From Neocallimastix lanati (nom. inval.) (lineage: Eukaryota > Neocallimastigomycota > Neocallimastigomycetes > Neocallimastigales > Neocallimastigaceae), in assembly GCA_016946835.1 (NCBI GenBank), contig JACVTC010000162.1, forward strand, positions 15,001 through 79,000: a stretch of 64,000 bases of DNA, read 5' to 3'. The position numbers and the translations under genes were made by a program. Each line of letters begins with the position of its first letter. Position 1 is the stretch's first letter. Below are positions 22,274 to 33,331 of this stretch, in pieces. The notes under the pieces were generated by a model. The model had not been told where the DNA came from, made no database searches, and saw only the letters and a list, made by a program, of their open reading frames with translations.

Positions 22274-22312
22274 GTTATAAGGAAAATGATAAATAATTAT
22301 TTTCCTTATAAC
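22274..22312. repeat. Perfect 14-bp inverted repeat
   Basis: GTTATAAGGAAAAT (22274-22287) and ATTTTCCTTATAAC (22299-22312) with an 11-nt loop, in otherwise featureless AT-rich DNA inside the MULE. Confidence 0.8.
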
Positions 22313-22943
22313 CTTATTTTTTATATTTTATTATTAATATTTATATTATATTTTTATATTTTATATTTTATTATTGATATTATATTTTTATATTTTTCTA
22401 TTAATATTATATTTTTATATTTTCATATTTTTATATTTTATTATTAATATCAATATAATATTTTTATATTTTATTATTAAAAAATTTTATTTTATAAATT
22501 TATATTTAAATTAATATTATTTAAAATATTAATTTTTTATATTATAACTAAAACTTTAGTTGTTATTATAACATCTTAATAATAGAATTAAACCTTTTAT
22601 TTTATATATAATTTATAAATAAAGTATTAAATAATAATAAAAGTTACAAAATAATATTTTTATAAGACTTAAATTATAGCTGTAAATTGAAATTTCAAAA
22701 ATTAAAATTTGTTGTTCACATTTCAATTACTATTTATATATTACAGCAACCGTTTTGTAGAGATATATAAATAGGTTTTTTACACATATGAATTCACATG
22801 TCTATCCCATATTATATATATGGGCTTGTAAAGAACATATATACTTTGGTATATATATCTTATACTATATCAGTACGACGTCGGCGCTCCAAATTCCTAA
22901 GCAGAGGTAGCTCCAGTAGACATGTCTTGCCAAATAACATCCG

Positions 22944-23010
22944 TGTTATCCTATAGAAATTGAACTCATAACCCTCACAGTATAGGCTATACAACTACAC
23001 TAGGATGTCA
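22944..23010 (-). other. tRNA-like sequence with Pol III A- and B-box resemblance
   Basis: On the minus strand TAGTGTAGTTG (22992-23002) fits the A-box pattern TRGYnnArnnG, and AGTTCAATTTC (about 22956-22966) is close to the B-box GGTTCRAnnCC. ATCCTA and TAGGAT at the two ends could form an acceptor-like stem. The anticodon and T stems do not pair well, so this is not a working tRNA. A tRNA-derived SINE head or a decayed tRNA copy is the likeliest reading. Confidence 0.35.
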
Positions 23011-23070
23011 TGGGTGATCAAATATAGAAATTAAATACGTGGCAATCCAATAATGGTAGGAGCGGAATTA

Positions 23071-23228
23071 ATACTTACCTGAAATTGTGCCATTATAACC
23101 CCTTTACCCTTTCTCCAAACACTATCGGGAAAATCAGATCAAGAATAGATACCAGCAGGGGTTGGCCGGACACCAGATGATTATTAAGTCGCCACATAAC
23201 AACCAGTAGAAAGCCCAGTTCTACTTTA
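23071..23228 (+). other. GC-richer block with U1-like 5' word and a terminal hairpin
   Basis: The plus strand has ATACTTACCTG at 23071-23081, identical to the universal 5' end of U1 snRNA. On the minus strand the same bases read CAGGTAAGTAT, a perfect 5' splice site. Further on are GATCAAGAA (compare the U1-70K loop AUCAnGAAG) and a perfect 7-bp hairpin, AGTAGAA/TTCTACT, at 23205-23225. I see no stem around the loop word and no clear Sm site. Candidates are a U1-like RNA or pseudogene on the plus strand, or a spliced transcript on the minus strand; neither is established. Confidence 0.25.
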
Positions 23229-23644
23229 TATGCTAAAAAATGCTATATATATTTGTTGTTTTAAAAAGACTTAAAAGTTAATAATTTAATTAGATTATAA
23301 TATAAATAAAATAATTAATTAATTCATAAATTCTTTATTAGTATATATTAAAAAAAATAATTAATATTAATTTAGAATAAATAAATAATTAAGTTTTTTT
23401 TATATACATTAAATAAATAATTTATTTTTAAATAATAAAAATTAAAATATTTTCATATATACTTTATGTATCTGTTTTTTTTTTAAAAAAAATTAAAAGA
23501 AAAAGAAATAATTAAAATACTTTTTATCTTTTAAAAAAAAATTGAATATTTAATTGTTCAGAATTAATATTAAAAAATAATATTTAGATAATTAATATAA
23601 TAATTTAAAAGATATAATTAAAAACTATATATTAAAATTTATAA

Positions 23645-24049
23645 ATGGAAGAAAACATAACTATTTATATAAGTGAGTCTAATAAAGGAGAAGAACAAAT
23701 CATTATTAATAAACAATATAAATTTAATTTTTCACTTTCAAGGAAAGATAATTCAAGAGTTTATAAATGTACCGAATATAAAAAAAATAATAAATGTAAA
23801 TCTTTTATTATTTTAAGTAATGAGAAAGAAATCTTAAAATATGAGAGTTTACATAATCATCCTGGAAACGAATATAGTGTATCCCTATCTGTAATGAAAC
23901 ATAAAATTAAAGATGAAATTAAAAAACATTCAAATCCTTTTGATATAAAACGAAAAAAACTATATAATGAAATTTCTAAAGAAATGGGATTTATATATCC
24001 GTGTCCAGAATATATTTCAGTTAAAACTCTAATATTAAGGAAGTATTAA
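23645..24049 (+). pseudogene. MULE transposase, N-terminal part with FLYWCH-type zinc finger
   Basis: 134 codons from an ATG. Residues 25-72 form a FLYWCH-like C2H2 zinc finger (C42, C51, H70, H72, ending in the typical HNH), a DNA-binding module often found at the N-terminus of MULE transposases. The frame ends at 24049, whereas sequence of transposase type resumes in the third frame within about 20 bp. I read this as one gene interrupted by a single indel around 24030-24050. The other half is at 24039-25067. Confidence 0.7.
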
Positions 24050-25067
24050 TAAAAAGCTACCATCCAATGTAACAACTTTTAATGAAATTCCTAATGAATC
24101 TGAATATTATAAAACTGAACGAAATGAAGATTTTATGATATTCAAAAATTCTGATTTAGTAATTTTTCAATCCCCTTTTCAAGCAAAATTATTTAAGAAA
24201 TATAATAATGATATATTTGTGGATGGTACTTTTTATATCGCACCTAAATTTAGTCAACAAGTGTTTATTACTAGAACTTACGTTAAAGAATTGAATAGTT
24301 TTTATACTACTTCTTATGCAATATTAAGAAATAAAAAGCAAAAAACATATAAAATGTTATTCAATAAATTAAAACAAAATTCTAATAATAATATTATAAC
24401 TGAACCAAAAAATGTACATTGCGATTTTGAAAAAGGCATATCCAAAGCAGTTAAAAAAATATTTCCTAATATAAATATTAAATACTGTATTTGGCATTAT
24501 AAAAATTTATTAGAAATTAAAAAAAATGAATTGTGCCGTAATGAAGTGAACGATGATGAAAAAATATTTAATTATTACAAAGGAATTTCAAACTTACCAT
24601 TTATCAACCCTGAATACATAATGGATATTTTTTCATTAATTAAAACTAAATCCATTGAAAAAAATTCTTGTCAATTTTTAAAATTTTTAGAATATTTTTA
24701 TGAAACATATTTAATTGGTTACGATATGAAAAGTTGGAATTATTATAATAATATTGAACATATAACCAATAATGCTTCAGAATCACTCAATAATTCTTTA
24801 AATAAACTATTTCCAATGAAACCAAATTTTTATGAATTAATAAATAAATTAAAAGAACAGGAACATTTATCATATTATGATTACCAAATAAAAATAAAAG
24901 GAATTTGGAGAATGAAAAAAAAAATAAAAACAAAAACTGATGAAATTAATATCTTAATTGAAAAATACAAAAATAAAGAAGCCAAGTTAATTAATATTAA
25001 ATATGATAGAAGTGATCTTACTAAATTGTGGTTTGAATGTTTAACTAATTTAAATAATATTTTATAA
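24039..25067 (+). pseudogene. MULE transposase, catalytic DDE part (frameshifted from the N-terminal part)
   Basis: Open from about 24039; the first ATG in this frame is at 24135 (310 codons). Counting from that Met, D30 in VDGTF and D97 in HCDFE fit the first two acids of the MULE DDE triad, C118-x2-H121 (CIWH) is the usual zinc-like pair after the second Asp, and NNASESLN near residue 215 supplies the third acid (Glu). The C-terminal 70 residues are Lys-rich and may be coiled. MULE transposases cut and paste elements with terminal inverted repeats. The catalytic half is complete, but without the frame being restored the DNA-binding finger is separate from it. The copy is thus probably dead, unless frameshifting or a sequencing error explains the break. 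Confidence 0.75.
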
Positions 25068-25436
25068 ATATTATTTAATAATAAATAATTATGAAATGAC
25101 AGAGGAATTTCCAAAAGAAAAAATCATTAAAATTCTTTCATACAAAAACTTATAATTAAATTTATTAATTAAAATTTTATAATTATTAAAAAGTTAAAAT
25201 GTTTATATACTTGATAAAATTTATGTAGTTTAAATAAATATTCTATAATTTTATTATTATAATTTATTTTATTAATAATTGTTTAAATATTTTATTAATA
25301 TTTTTTTTAAAATAAATAATCCTATATTTTTATACTTTATTATTAATATCAATAATATATTTTTATATTTTTATATTTTATTATTAATGTTTATAATTAA
25401 TTTTATTAATAATTGTTTAAATATTTTAGTAATTTT

Positions 25437-25830
25437 TTTTTTAAATAAATAAATCTATATAATTGTTAAAGTATTTTATTCATATTTTTTTTAAATAAAT
25501 AAATCTATATAATTGTTAAAGTATTTTATTAATATTTTTTTTAAATAAATAAATCTATATAATTGCTAAAGTATTTTATTAATAGTTGTTTAAATATTTT
25601 ATTAATATTTTTTAAATAAATAAATCTATATAATTGTTAAAGTATTTTATTAATATTTTTTTTTAAATAAATAAATCTATATAATTGTTAAAGTATTTTA
25701 TTAATATTTTTTTTTAAATAAATAAATCTATATAATTGTTAAAGTATTTTATTAATATTTTTTTTAAATAAATAATTTTATATATTTGTTAAAGTATTTT
25801 ATTAATATTTTTTTTTTTTAAAATAAACCT
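25437..25830 (+). repeat. 50-bp minisatellite, about 7 copies
   Basis: The word AATCTATATAATTGTTAAAG starts at 25451, 25501, 25551, 25622, 25672 and 25723, with a diverged copy at 25772. Spacing is 49-51 bp except for one 71-bp interval. Confidence 0.9.
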
Positions 25831-26074
25831 TTTAATTGTTTGAATATTAAACCTTTTAAATGTTTGAATATTTTATTTTTTTTTTTTTTTGTAAAAAAAT
25901 ATTTATTTTTATCTAACCATTATAATTTATTTAATTATTCACTTAATAAATTTTAAGAAAAAAATTACAAATTAATAATACAACAAAATAGTATCATATA
26001 ACTATTAATTTAAAAAGCCTCAAAATTTGATATATCACGTGAAAAAAATTGGCGTTTTGGACCTCTCCCACAAA

Positions 26075-26300
26075 TAAATAAATAAATAAATAAAGAATGT
26101 AAAAAGTATATAAAATAAAATAAATAGTAGAATATGAATATAAAGTATAGATTAAATAAAATAAAATAAAATAAAAAGTTGAAATATAAATATAAAGTAC
26201 AGATTGAATAAAATTAAATAAAAAGTTGAAATATAAATATAGAGTACAGATTGAATAAAATAAAATAAAATAAAATAAAATAAATATCTAATATTACAGA
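26075..26300 (+). repeat. Copies of a GTAGAATATGAATATAAAGTA unit, also found inverted nearby
   Basis: The stretch AAGAATGTAAAAAGTATATA and what follows repeats 21628-21715 in the same orientation. Its AATATAAAGTACAGATTGAA unit recurs twice more here and, in reverse complement, at 26594-26670 and 35208-35245. Confidence 0.75.
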
Positions 26301-26519
26301 TCAATGTTTTAAGAAATGAAAATTTTTTATATTTTTTATTATATTCAATTGATGATGTAATTTAATATATAAAACAATATTATTGATTGTTAATAATATC
26401 ATTAAATATAAATGATTTTTTTTGCTTTCTAACATATATAATTAAATAAAACATTTTATTTTTAAAAATAAATTGTCTTTAATATTCTTTAATAAAAAAA
26501 AATAATAAATATTTATTTT

Positions 26520-26860
26520 ATTTTATTTTATATACTTGTACTTTTATATTATTACATTCGATATTTATTTTATTTTATTTTATTTTATTTTATTCAATCT
26601 GTACTTTATATTTATTATTCTACTATTTATTTTATTTTATTCAATCTGTACTTTATATTTAATATTCTACTATTTATTTTATTTTATTTTATTTTATTTT
26701 ATTTTATTTTATTTTATTTTATTTTATTTTATTTTATTTTATTTTATTTTATTTTATTTTATTTTATATATTTGTAATTCGTATATTATTACATTCAATA
26801 TTTATTTTATTTTATTTTATTTTATTTTTATTAATTTTATTCAATATATTTAATATTTTA
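26520..26860. repeat. (TTTTA)n pentamer repeat with inverted CAATCTGTACTTTATATTT units
   Basis: Pure ATTTT pentamers run from about 26677 to 26765; two CAATCTGTACTTTATATTTA units precede them. A protein-like frame across it is only Tyr/Phe/Ile/Leu repeats and is not a gene. Confidence 0.9.
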
Positions 26861-27229
26861 ACTATTTATTTTATTTTAATTCTTTTTAATATATATAAAT
26901 AAAATAAATATATTATATATATAAATATATTTTTTGTTATTATTTTTTGATATATAAATTTTAGTTATTTTATAAAATTAATTTTTTGTTTTTATATTAA
27001 TTATTAATATTTTTTTTTTTTAATTATATAATATTAATTTTTTGTTTTTATATTAATTATTAATATTTTTTTCTTAATTATTATTGATTATTCCGATTTT
27101 TTTTTTTTTTTTTTTTTTTCATTTTGCTTTATTTATTATTATTAATATTTTTTTTTTTTCGTTATTATTGAATTTTTAAATTTTTAATTTTATTAAAAAG
27201 TTTTTAAATTTTTAATGGTTTTATGATAT
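26560..27229. repeat. 3' flank shared with the main NRPS gene
   Basis: The sequence left of the NRPS pseudogene resembles the sequence left of the main NRPS (about 34930-35478) in the same order: pentamer/hexamer repeat, CAATCTGTA...TTCTACTATTTATTT, TATATATAAATAAAATAAATATAT, ATTTTTTGTTAT, TTTTTGTTTTTA.ATT.ATTATTAAT. It is part of one duplicated segment that includes the genes' 3' ends. Confidence 0.6.
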
Positions 27230-30200
27230 TCAAAACATCATATTAAAAATATCTTTAACCTTACTTTTAATTCCATTATTATTTTTCTTTGTATTTTTGA
27301 ATTTATTATTATTTTCTAAATTTTGTTTTTTTACTGAATTCTTTTTAGAAACCACTGAATTGGTTAAAATATTATTTTCATGGATGTTTCTATTTTCATT
27401 AATTTCATAGGGGACATTGTAGAGCATATGATTCATATTATTCATGGATTTTATATGATGAATAATTGTATTTACATTTTCACTATAATAATTTTCACCC
27501 TTCATTATTGTAAGTAATTGATTTGCTACATGATTCATTATATTCTCATTAAATAATTCTTCATTATAATAAAAGTTTATACTATAATAATTTTTGAATT
27601 CATTGATAATCATTACAAAATCAAAGTATTCATTAGGTAAATCGAGCTCTTTTTCCTTTATTGGAAATTTCATATTAAATAATTTAGAGATTTCATTAGG
27701 GGTTATTGATTCAATTAAACGATGTCCCTTATAATTATTTATTTCATATGGATCAAATTTAAATAATGAATTGCATTGATAAAGATTTAAGTCGTTCTTT
27801 ACTTTCAAGTATGGAACATTAAAACTATATAAAGTCATCAATACATCCATATATTTTCTTATCAGTTCAATTAAATTTAGATTTTCCATTTTAATTAACA
27901 TAGGTAAAAATCTTACGAATAAACCAATTAAATTACTTGTATTATTAGTTGTTCTATTGGAACTAACAATATTAAAGAGTATATTTTGTTGTCCTGAATA
28001 AGCAGATAAAACTAAACTGGATAGGGTTATGAAGAATGCCGTTTTTGACAGTTTATATTCATTGGTAACTTTGTTAATCATATTGTAGGTTTCTAATTCG
28101 GTATTAACGGTTAATATTTTTAATTTTTTATTATTTACACCCTCCTTTTTATTGTTATTACTACTTTGTGCAAAGGTTAATGGTTGATATTTACAATTAA
28201 CATTGATTTATAATAATTTATTTGATCTTTAAATTCATCAGAAAGTACATTTTCATAATAGTTAATTGCATAATCACTGAACTGAATTGGTAAATCTTCC
28301 GATGGTTCACCATTGTATAATTTATTTAATTCATTTAATAATATACCAAAGGAATATCCGTCGGAGACTTTGTGATCCATATCAATAATTAAAACTTTAT
28401 TTTCTACTAAACCTACTCTAATCAATATGTCTTTTGTTAAATCAAATGGCCTTATAAATTTCGTAAAATTGAATTTTGTGTAATGCTCAATTTCAAAGTC
28501 AATATCATTGCCTCTTGGTTTACAATATAACATTTTTTTTCCATTAACTTCTTTTTCAATGAAAATAGATTTTAATACGGAATGTCTATTAATGATCGTC
28601 TTGAAATTATCGGTTAGTTTTTCAAGGTCAACATTATCATCTAATACATAATACTTATACATATTGGATTTTGAAGTATTAATGGGTTCAGATTCCAATT
28701 CATTTTCACTAGATAAGACACCGTGTAATAATGGTGTCATTGGAAATTCATCTTGACGGTATTTTTTTAATATTTTCAAGTTTGTATGTATTTGATAATT
28801 CGTTGTCATTAATATTAATTATACCATCAATAAATTGTGCTAAGGAATAAATGGATTCATGACTCATAATATTATTAATATTGATTTTAATATTATATAT
28901 TTTCTTTATCTGTGATAAAATTACAACTGCATTTAAACTATCTCCTCCTAAATCGAAAAAGTTACTCATTTTTCCGATTTCGTTTTCATTGGCTTTAAAT
29001 ACATTACTATAAATCCTACATAATTCTTTTTCAGTTTTAGTTTCAGGAGCGATGTACCCATCATTTTTCATAAAATCTTCTCTACTTAATTCTGGAAGAG
29101 CCTTTCTATCAAATTTTCCATTGGAGGTTAATGGTAGCTTACTAATTTTTTTATAATAATGTGGTACCATATATCTAGGGAGCTTCTTTTTACAATACTC
29201 ACGAATTACATTTCCGTCAATCTCCTTTCCATTATTATAATAATAACATATTAAATATTTATCACCATTTTCTTTCGTTCTATCAATAACAACAGAATAT
29301 TCTACACCTTTGATTTCTTTAATTGTATTTTCAATTTCTCCTAATTCTATTCTTTGTCCATGAATCTTCACTTGGAAATCCATTCTTCCAATGATATCGA
29401 TTTCTCCTTCTTCATTCCATTTACCAAGATCCCCGGTTCTATACATAATTTTTCCATACTTATCATCGTACTTACCTTTTCCATTTCCAAATGGACATTC
29501 TACAAACTTCTTTGTTGTCAAATCTTTACGATTTAAGTAGCCACTTCCTGTTCCAAATTCTGAAATGCAAATTTCTCCTTCAACTCCAACAGGAACAATC
29601 TTAAGATGTTTATCTACAATATATAATTTAGTATTACACATTGGACTACCAATACTAATTTTATTTTCTTCACCTTCTTTCTTTTCTTTATAGGTACATA
29701 TAACAGTAGTCTCCGTTGGTCCATATCCATCATATATTCTACATTTTGAATAGTTATGAATCGATCTACAAAGTTCCATTGGAAGTTTTTCTCCAATGAA
29801 CATCATTACCTTAATTCTTGTTAATGCTTTGCAGAAATTCTCATTTTTCATAAGTAATTTGAATCTAGTGGGTGTCGTATCAATGAATTCCACATTATTC
29901 TTAATAATATATTTTGTTAACAATTCGGCATCATTACTTAAAATATAATCCGCTAATACTATTTTGAGTCCATGAACTAAACTAAATGTAATTTCATTAT
30001 GAGAAATATCAAATGAAAAACTAGTTAATGCTAAAACATTATGGATATTATTTTCTTTAATTAATATTTTATATAAACAATTTCTTTTTTCTTCTTTTCC
30101 TTTCTTTCCTCCGAATTTTCTTTTCTTTCCACCGAATTTTCTTAAGTAATTGTAAAGATTAAAATGATTAATTAAAACTCCTTTTGGTCTTCCGGTAGTT

Positions 30201-31515
30201 CCAGATGTGAAAAGAACGTAGCAAATATCCTCTGGTTTATTGATATTTTTTTTATTTTCTTTTTATTTAGTTTATAATTATGACTTTCTAAATCATACAT
30301 TTTATATCCATCATTACGCATATTATAAATAATATCTTGTGTATGACAATAAAGAACTACTTTAGGATTAGCTTTTTCTAAAATATATTGGATACGATCA
30401 ACCGGGAATGTATTATCGATTGGTAAAAAGGCTCCACCTGCTTTGGAAATGGCAATCATACTTATTACAAAATAATATGATCTATCACAAATTATTGGAA
30501 CAATATCATTTCTCTCAATACCAATGTCTCTTAAATAATGTGCAAGAGAATTACTCATTTTATCTAATTCTCCGTAACTAATTTTGAAATAATTATCGAC
30601 AATAGCACATCTCTGAGCGTACTTTTTAGCAACTTTACTAAATTCCATATGATAAAGTTTATTACATTTACTTTCAAATTTATCGTTATTAAATTCTTCA
30701 ATGATTCTTTCTTTTTCTTCCTTTGGTATATATTCAATTTCATAAATTTTATCATTATAACTTTTAATATTATTAATGACTTCGATGTACGAATCAATAA
30801 TATTATTAATAATATTACTTTCATAAACATTACTATTATAATTTATAGAAACGAAATAATCTTTGTCCCCTTCAACAACGCTAAATGTAATATCAAATTT
30901 TGAATTACCTTGTTCGTATAATGAAAATTGTTGTTCATTATCCACTGAAAATATTGAACTTTTGATATTAGATAATGGATTTGTTATTGATTTGGGTTGG
31001 TAAATAAATGAATTATTGAGCTTTTTTAAGTTTAATTCTTTTTTCAATTCAGAAAATGATATATTTTGATCATTATACATGTTCATTAAATTTTCCATAT
31101 TTTCCTTAATTAATTTCTTAAAGGATAAGTTTTCATTGTTATATTTCAAGATTAATGGTTGTGTACTGACAAACATACCAATCATATTTTCAGTGTAACT
31201 GATATTTCTGTTGACAACAACCATTGATGAATAGACAATATCTTGTCCGCTATACTTTGATAAAACATAACCATAAATACTTAAGAAAAAGGCCGTTTTA
31301 CTGACTTTATTCTTCCTAACAAAATTATTAATTAGTTTGGACTTATTTTTGTCTATTGTTCTGGTAATTTCTTTTATATTAACTTTAGAATAATTTTTAT
31401 TTAATATTTCATGATTCTCCCTCTTTGAAATATCTAATATTTCATAATCATAGTCAAACATTTTTCTATAGTATTCAATTTGCTTTTTATAGGATTCTTT
31501 ATTTTTTGTTTTCAT
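27230..31515 (-). pseudogene. Truncated, frame-broken NRPS: partial C - A - T - terminal C
   Basis: Paralogue of the main NRPS's 3' part. From 31515 leftwards: the second half of a condensation domain (no HHxxxDG half), an adenylation domain (FTSGTTGRPKG near 30200, YGPTETT near 29700, GRMDFQVKIHGQ near 29380, NGKFDRKALPE near 29110), a carrier domain with LGGDSL near 28940, then a terminal condensation domain with DHKVSDG near 28370 and a basic tail. Three breaks change frame: near 30246 (T8 tract), near 28755 (T7 tract) and near 28195. Each equals one base gained or lost. The hand-read substrate code is D-I-N-D-M-I-G-V-I-K, unlike any module of the main gene, so it is not a recent copy. A short Lys/Gly-rich duplication (KRKFGGKK twice) sits near 30090. 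The missing front end and several breaks point to a pseudogene. As two breaks are in homopolymers, assembly error is possible for those. Confidence 0.82.
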
Positions 31516-31679
31516 TTATATGGTGATTAATTTTTTTTTATCATTATAGTAATTTTTTAAAAAAGTATAAAGTTGAATTAATATATTATAAATAGATTAT
31601 ATAATTTGTAATAAAAAAATAAAAATAATGAATAAAAAAAAAATAATATACTTTATTTAATAAATAAATATATAATTTT

Positions 31680-31682
<3 letters not shown>
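31516..31682. other. AT-rich gap carrying the left copy of the LINE-flanking direct repeat
   Basis: 31626-31681 (AATGAATAAAAAAAAA, then TATACTTTATTTAATAAATA and ATATATAATTTTT) recurs at 34649-34715 on the far side of the LINE block. No remnant of the missing NRPS front end was seen. Confidence 0.6.
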
Positions 31683-31714
<32 letters not shown>

Positions 31715-33325
31715 GCTGAAATTATTTCGATCTTTTAACTTTATTTATTTATTTATTTATTTATTAATTATATGAAAATTTATTAAAATAAAAACAATAC
31801 ACATAATTATAAAAAAATAAAAATAAATATTATTTGTACAAATAGAATATAATAATATTTAAAAATAGTAATGTGAAATAAAAAGTAAATATTCAAAATA
31901 AAGTGTATAAATAAATTCAGGAAAAAAGTTCATATGCAACGAACCTCACCTCCAAGATTATAAGAATTTTCATTGAAATAGAAACCTTATTCCGGATTAG
32001 GGTTTGAATTGACTATCTGAAAGAAATTATGATCTTCTCTTTCAGAGGCATTGGCCCTGCTAGCTTGTATTACTGCATTTTCAGCGTTGATGCTCCCGGT
32101 TAGTATGCGCTTATACCTTTAGAATAGTAACCCTTGTCTAATACTAACCCTAGGCATAATTTTTGAAAAGAGAGCCCTAAATTGCACCCAAGAATGGCGT
32201 TTTAGAATAATCACCAGAAATCATTTGATTATTAAATAAAACATCCTCATTCCCTTTTTATAATTTAAATTAATAATTTCTGCATCTCTTCCATCAAGAA
32301 GGAAGTTATATAATTGATACCAAGTCACATAAATACTTATACAATCATTATTCAAAAAATTACTAATATTAACACGATTTTCATTAACTGACCTATTCAC
32401 TACATTATTAGTAACGATACTACTATTTTCACTATCATTAAAATAAATATTCCTATTTTCATCAATAATACTATTACCATTACTAACAACACTATTACTA
32501 TTGTCATTATTATCATTATTAAATTCATCTTTAGTACTAACAGAATCAGTATTTGATTTTAATTTATTCATAACTGTGCCATCAGTGTTTACATTACTAC
32601 TTGAGATTGGACAATATTTGCAAACTATAAAAAATTTTTTCATAAAGATTTTCAATATTTATAAAATATTTTTTTTTGGGAAATCACGGAAAAGATAGCA
32701 ATTAGAAAACCAATGTTCCAATCGAGGATTACTATTTTCTCTATAACAATAGGAACAACATTCTGGACAGTTTTGCAATCATTTTGGCGGCTTTGGCAAC
32801 ACGAGCATCGAATTTATATCCACATCTGGCATGAAGTACCCATTGGAAGCCAATGCTTAATTCAGGATACTTGAAGTTGAGCTTTAAATAGTCCCTAGTT
32901 TTCTTAAATTCATTTTTCTTATAATCCTTAGCCTTAATTGATTTTCCTGCCATATCTCTATCCCAGTAAAAATTTATAATTTCCTTTTTTTGAAGAAAAT
33001 TTATTCAATTTGTCAGCTAAAATTTTACTTTTTTTATCCCATGTATGACGTCTACAATGTGATATATCTCAAAGTAAATCAGAGATAAATACAATTGGAA
33101 TTTTTTTCATTTTTTAAAGCACCTTACCTGAGCTATTGCACATTTCGCCTGAAAGAGGAGGAATATTAAGTTCTTTTAGAAACACAATAAAGGGATGTAT
33201 AACTATTTCCCTTAGAAAATCCTTCAATCCAGTATAATCCTGTATTAATTAGAGTCAGTGTATTTCTCGTCCGTTCTTTGTTAGATCCAAGTGGAGGTGC
33301 ATAATACGTAATTTGTCCAATTATT
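31683..33325 (-). mobile_element. LINE-like element, copy A, 5'-truncated and mutated
   Basis: It lies on the minus strand, with a 29-base poly-T (31683-31711, its poly-A tail) after a small hairpin word (CGAAATAATTTCAG). A 3' UTR of about 500 bp follows (shared with 7455-7740), then coding remnants in several frames. At 32741-32953 residues FQWVLHARCGYKFDARVAKA and, after a frameshift, CPECCSYC and LEHWFSNC form the zinc-binding region typical of the end of LINE ORF2 proteins. An Asn/Ser-rich linker and a C-terminal piece (LYNFLLDGRDAE) lie at 32221-32655. Upstream remnants to about 33320 carry many stops. Only the last part of ORF2 is present; no reverse transcriptase core was recognised. 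Confidence 0.65.
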
Positions 33326-33331
33326 ATAGCA

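Larger units (their letters stand above)
22052..26070 (+). mobile_element. MULE-type DNA transposon with candidate inverted ends
   Basis: The interval holds a FLYWCH/MULE transposase gene broken by a frameshift. The left end reads GTGGTCCATTTCGCCAATTT; read on the minus strand, the right end (about 26043-26068) reads GAGAGGTCCAAAACGCCAAT and continues with T, so GGTCCA-n3/4-CGCCAATTTTTTT is shared in inverted orientation. Inward of both ends is a GGCTTTTAAA-like word. AT-rich words near the ends (TCTAACCATTATA at 21968 and 25911) are direct repeats lying outside and inside these limits, so the true borders may differ. No 8-11 bp target duplication was found. Confidence 0.5.

Noticed and set aside
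21600-26165. LTR retrotransposon bounded by the direct repeats at about 21628-21715 and 26095-26165
   Set aside because: The repeats are low-complexity, occur again near 26.6 and 35.2 kb, lack TG..CA ends, and the interior encodes a MULE transposase.
27230-31515. Treating the four NRPS pieces as separate small genes
   Set aside because: Their order and content match one C-A-T-C gene, and each break is a one-base frame change in the middle of a domain.
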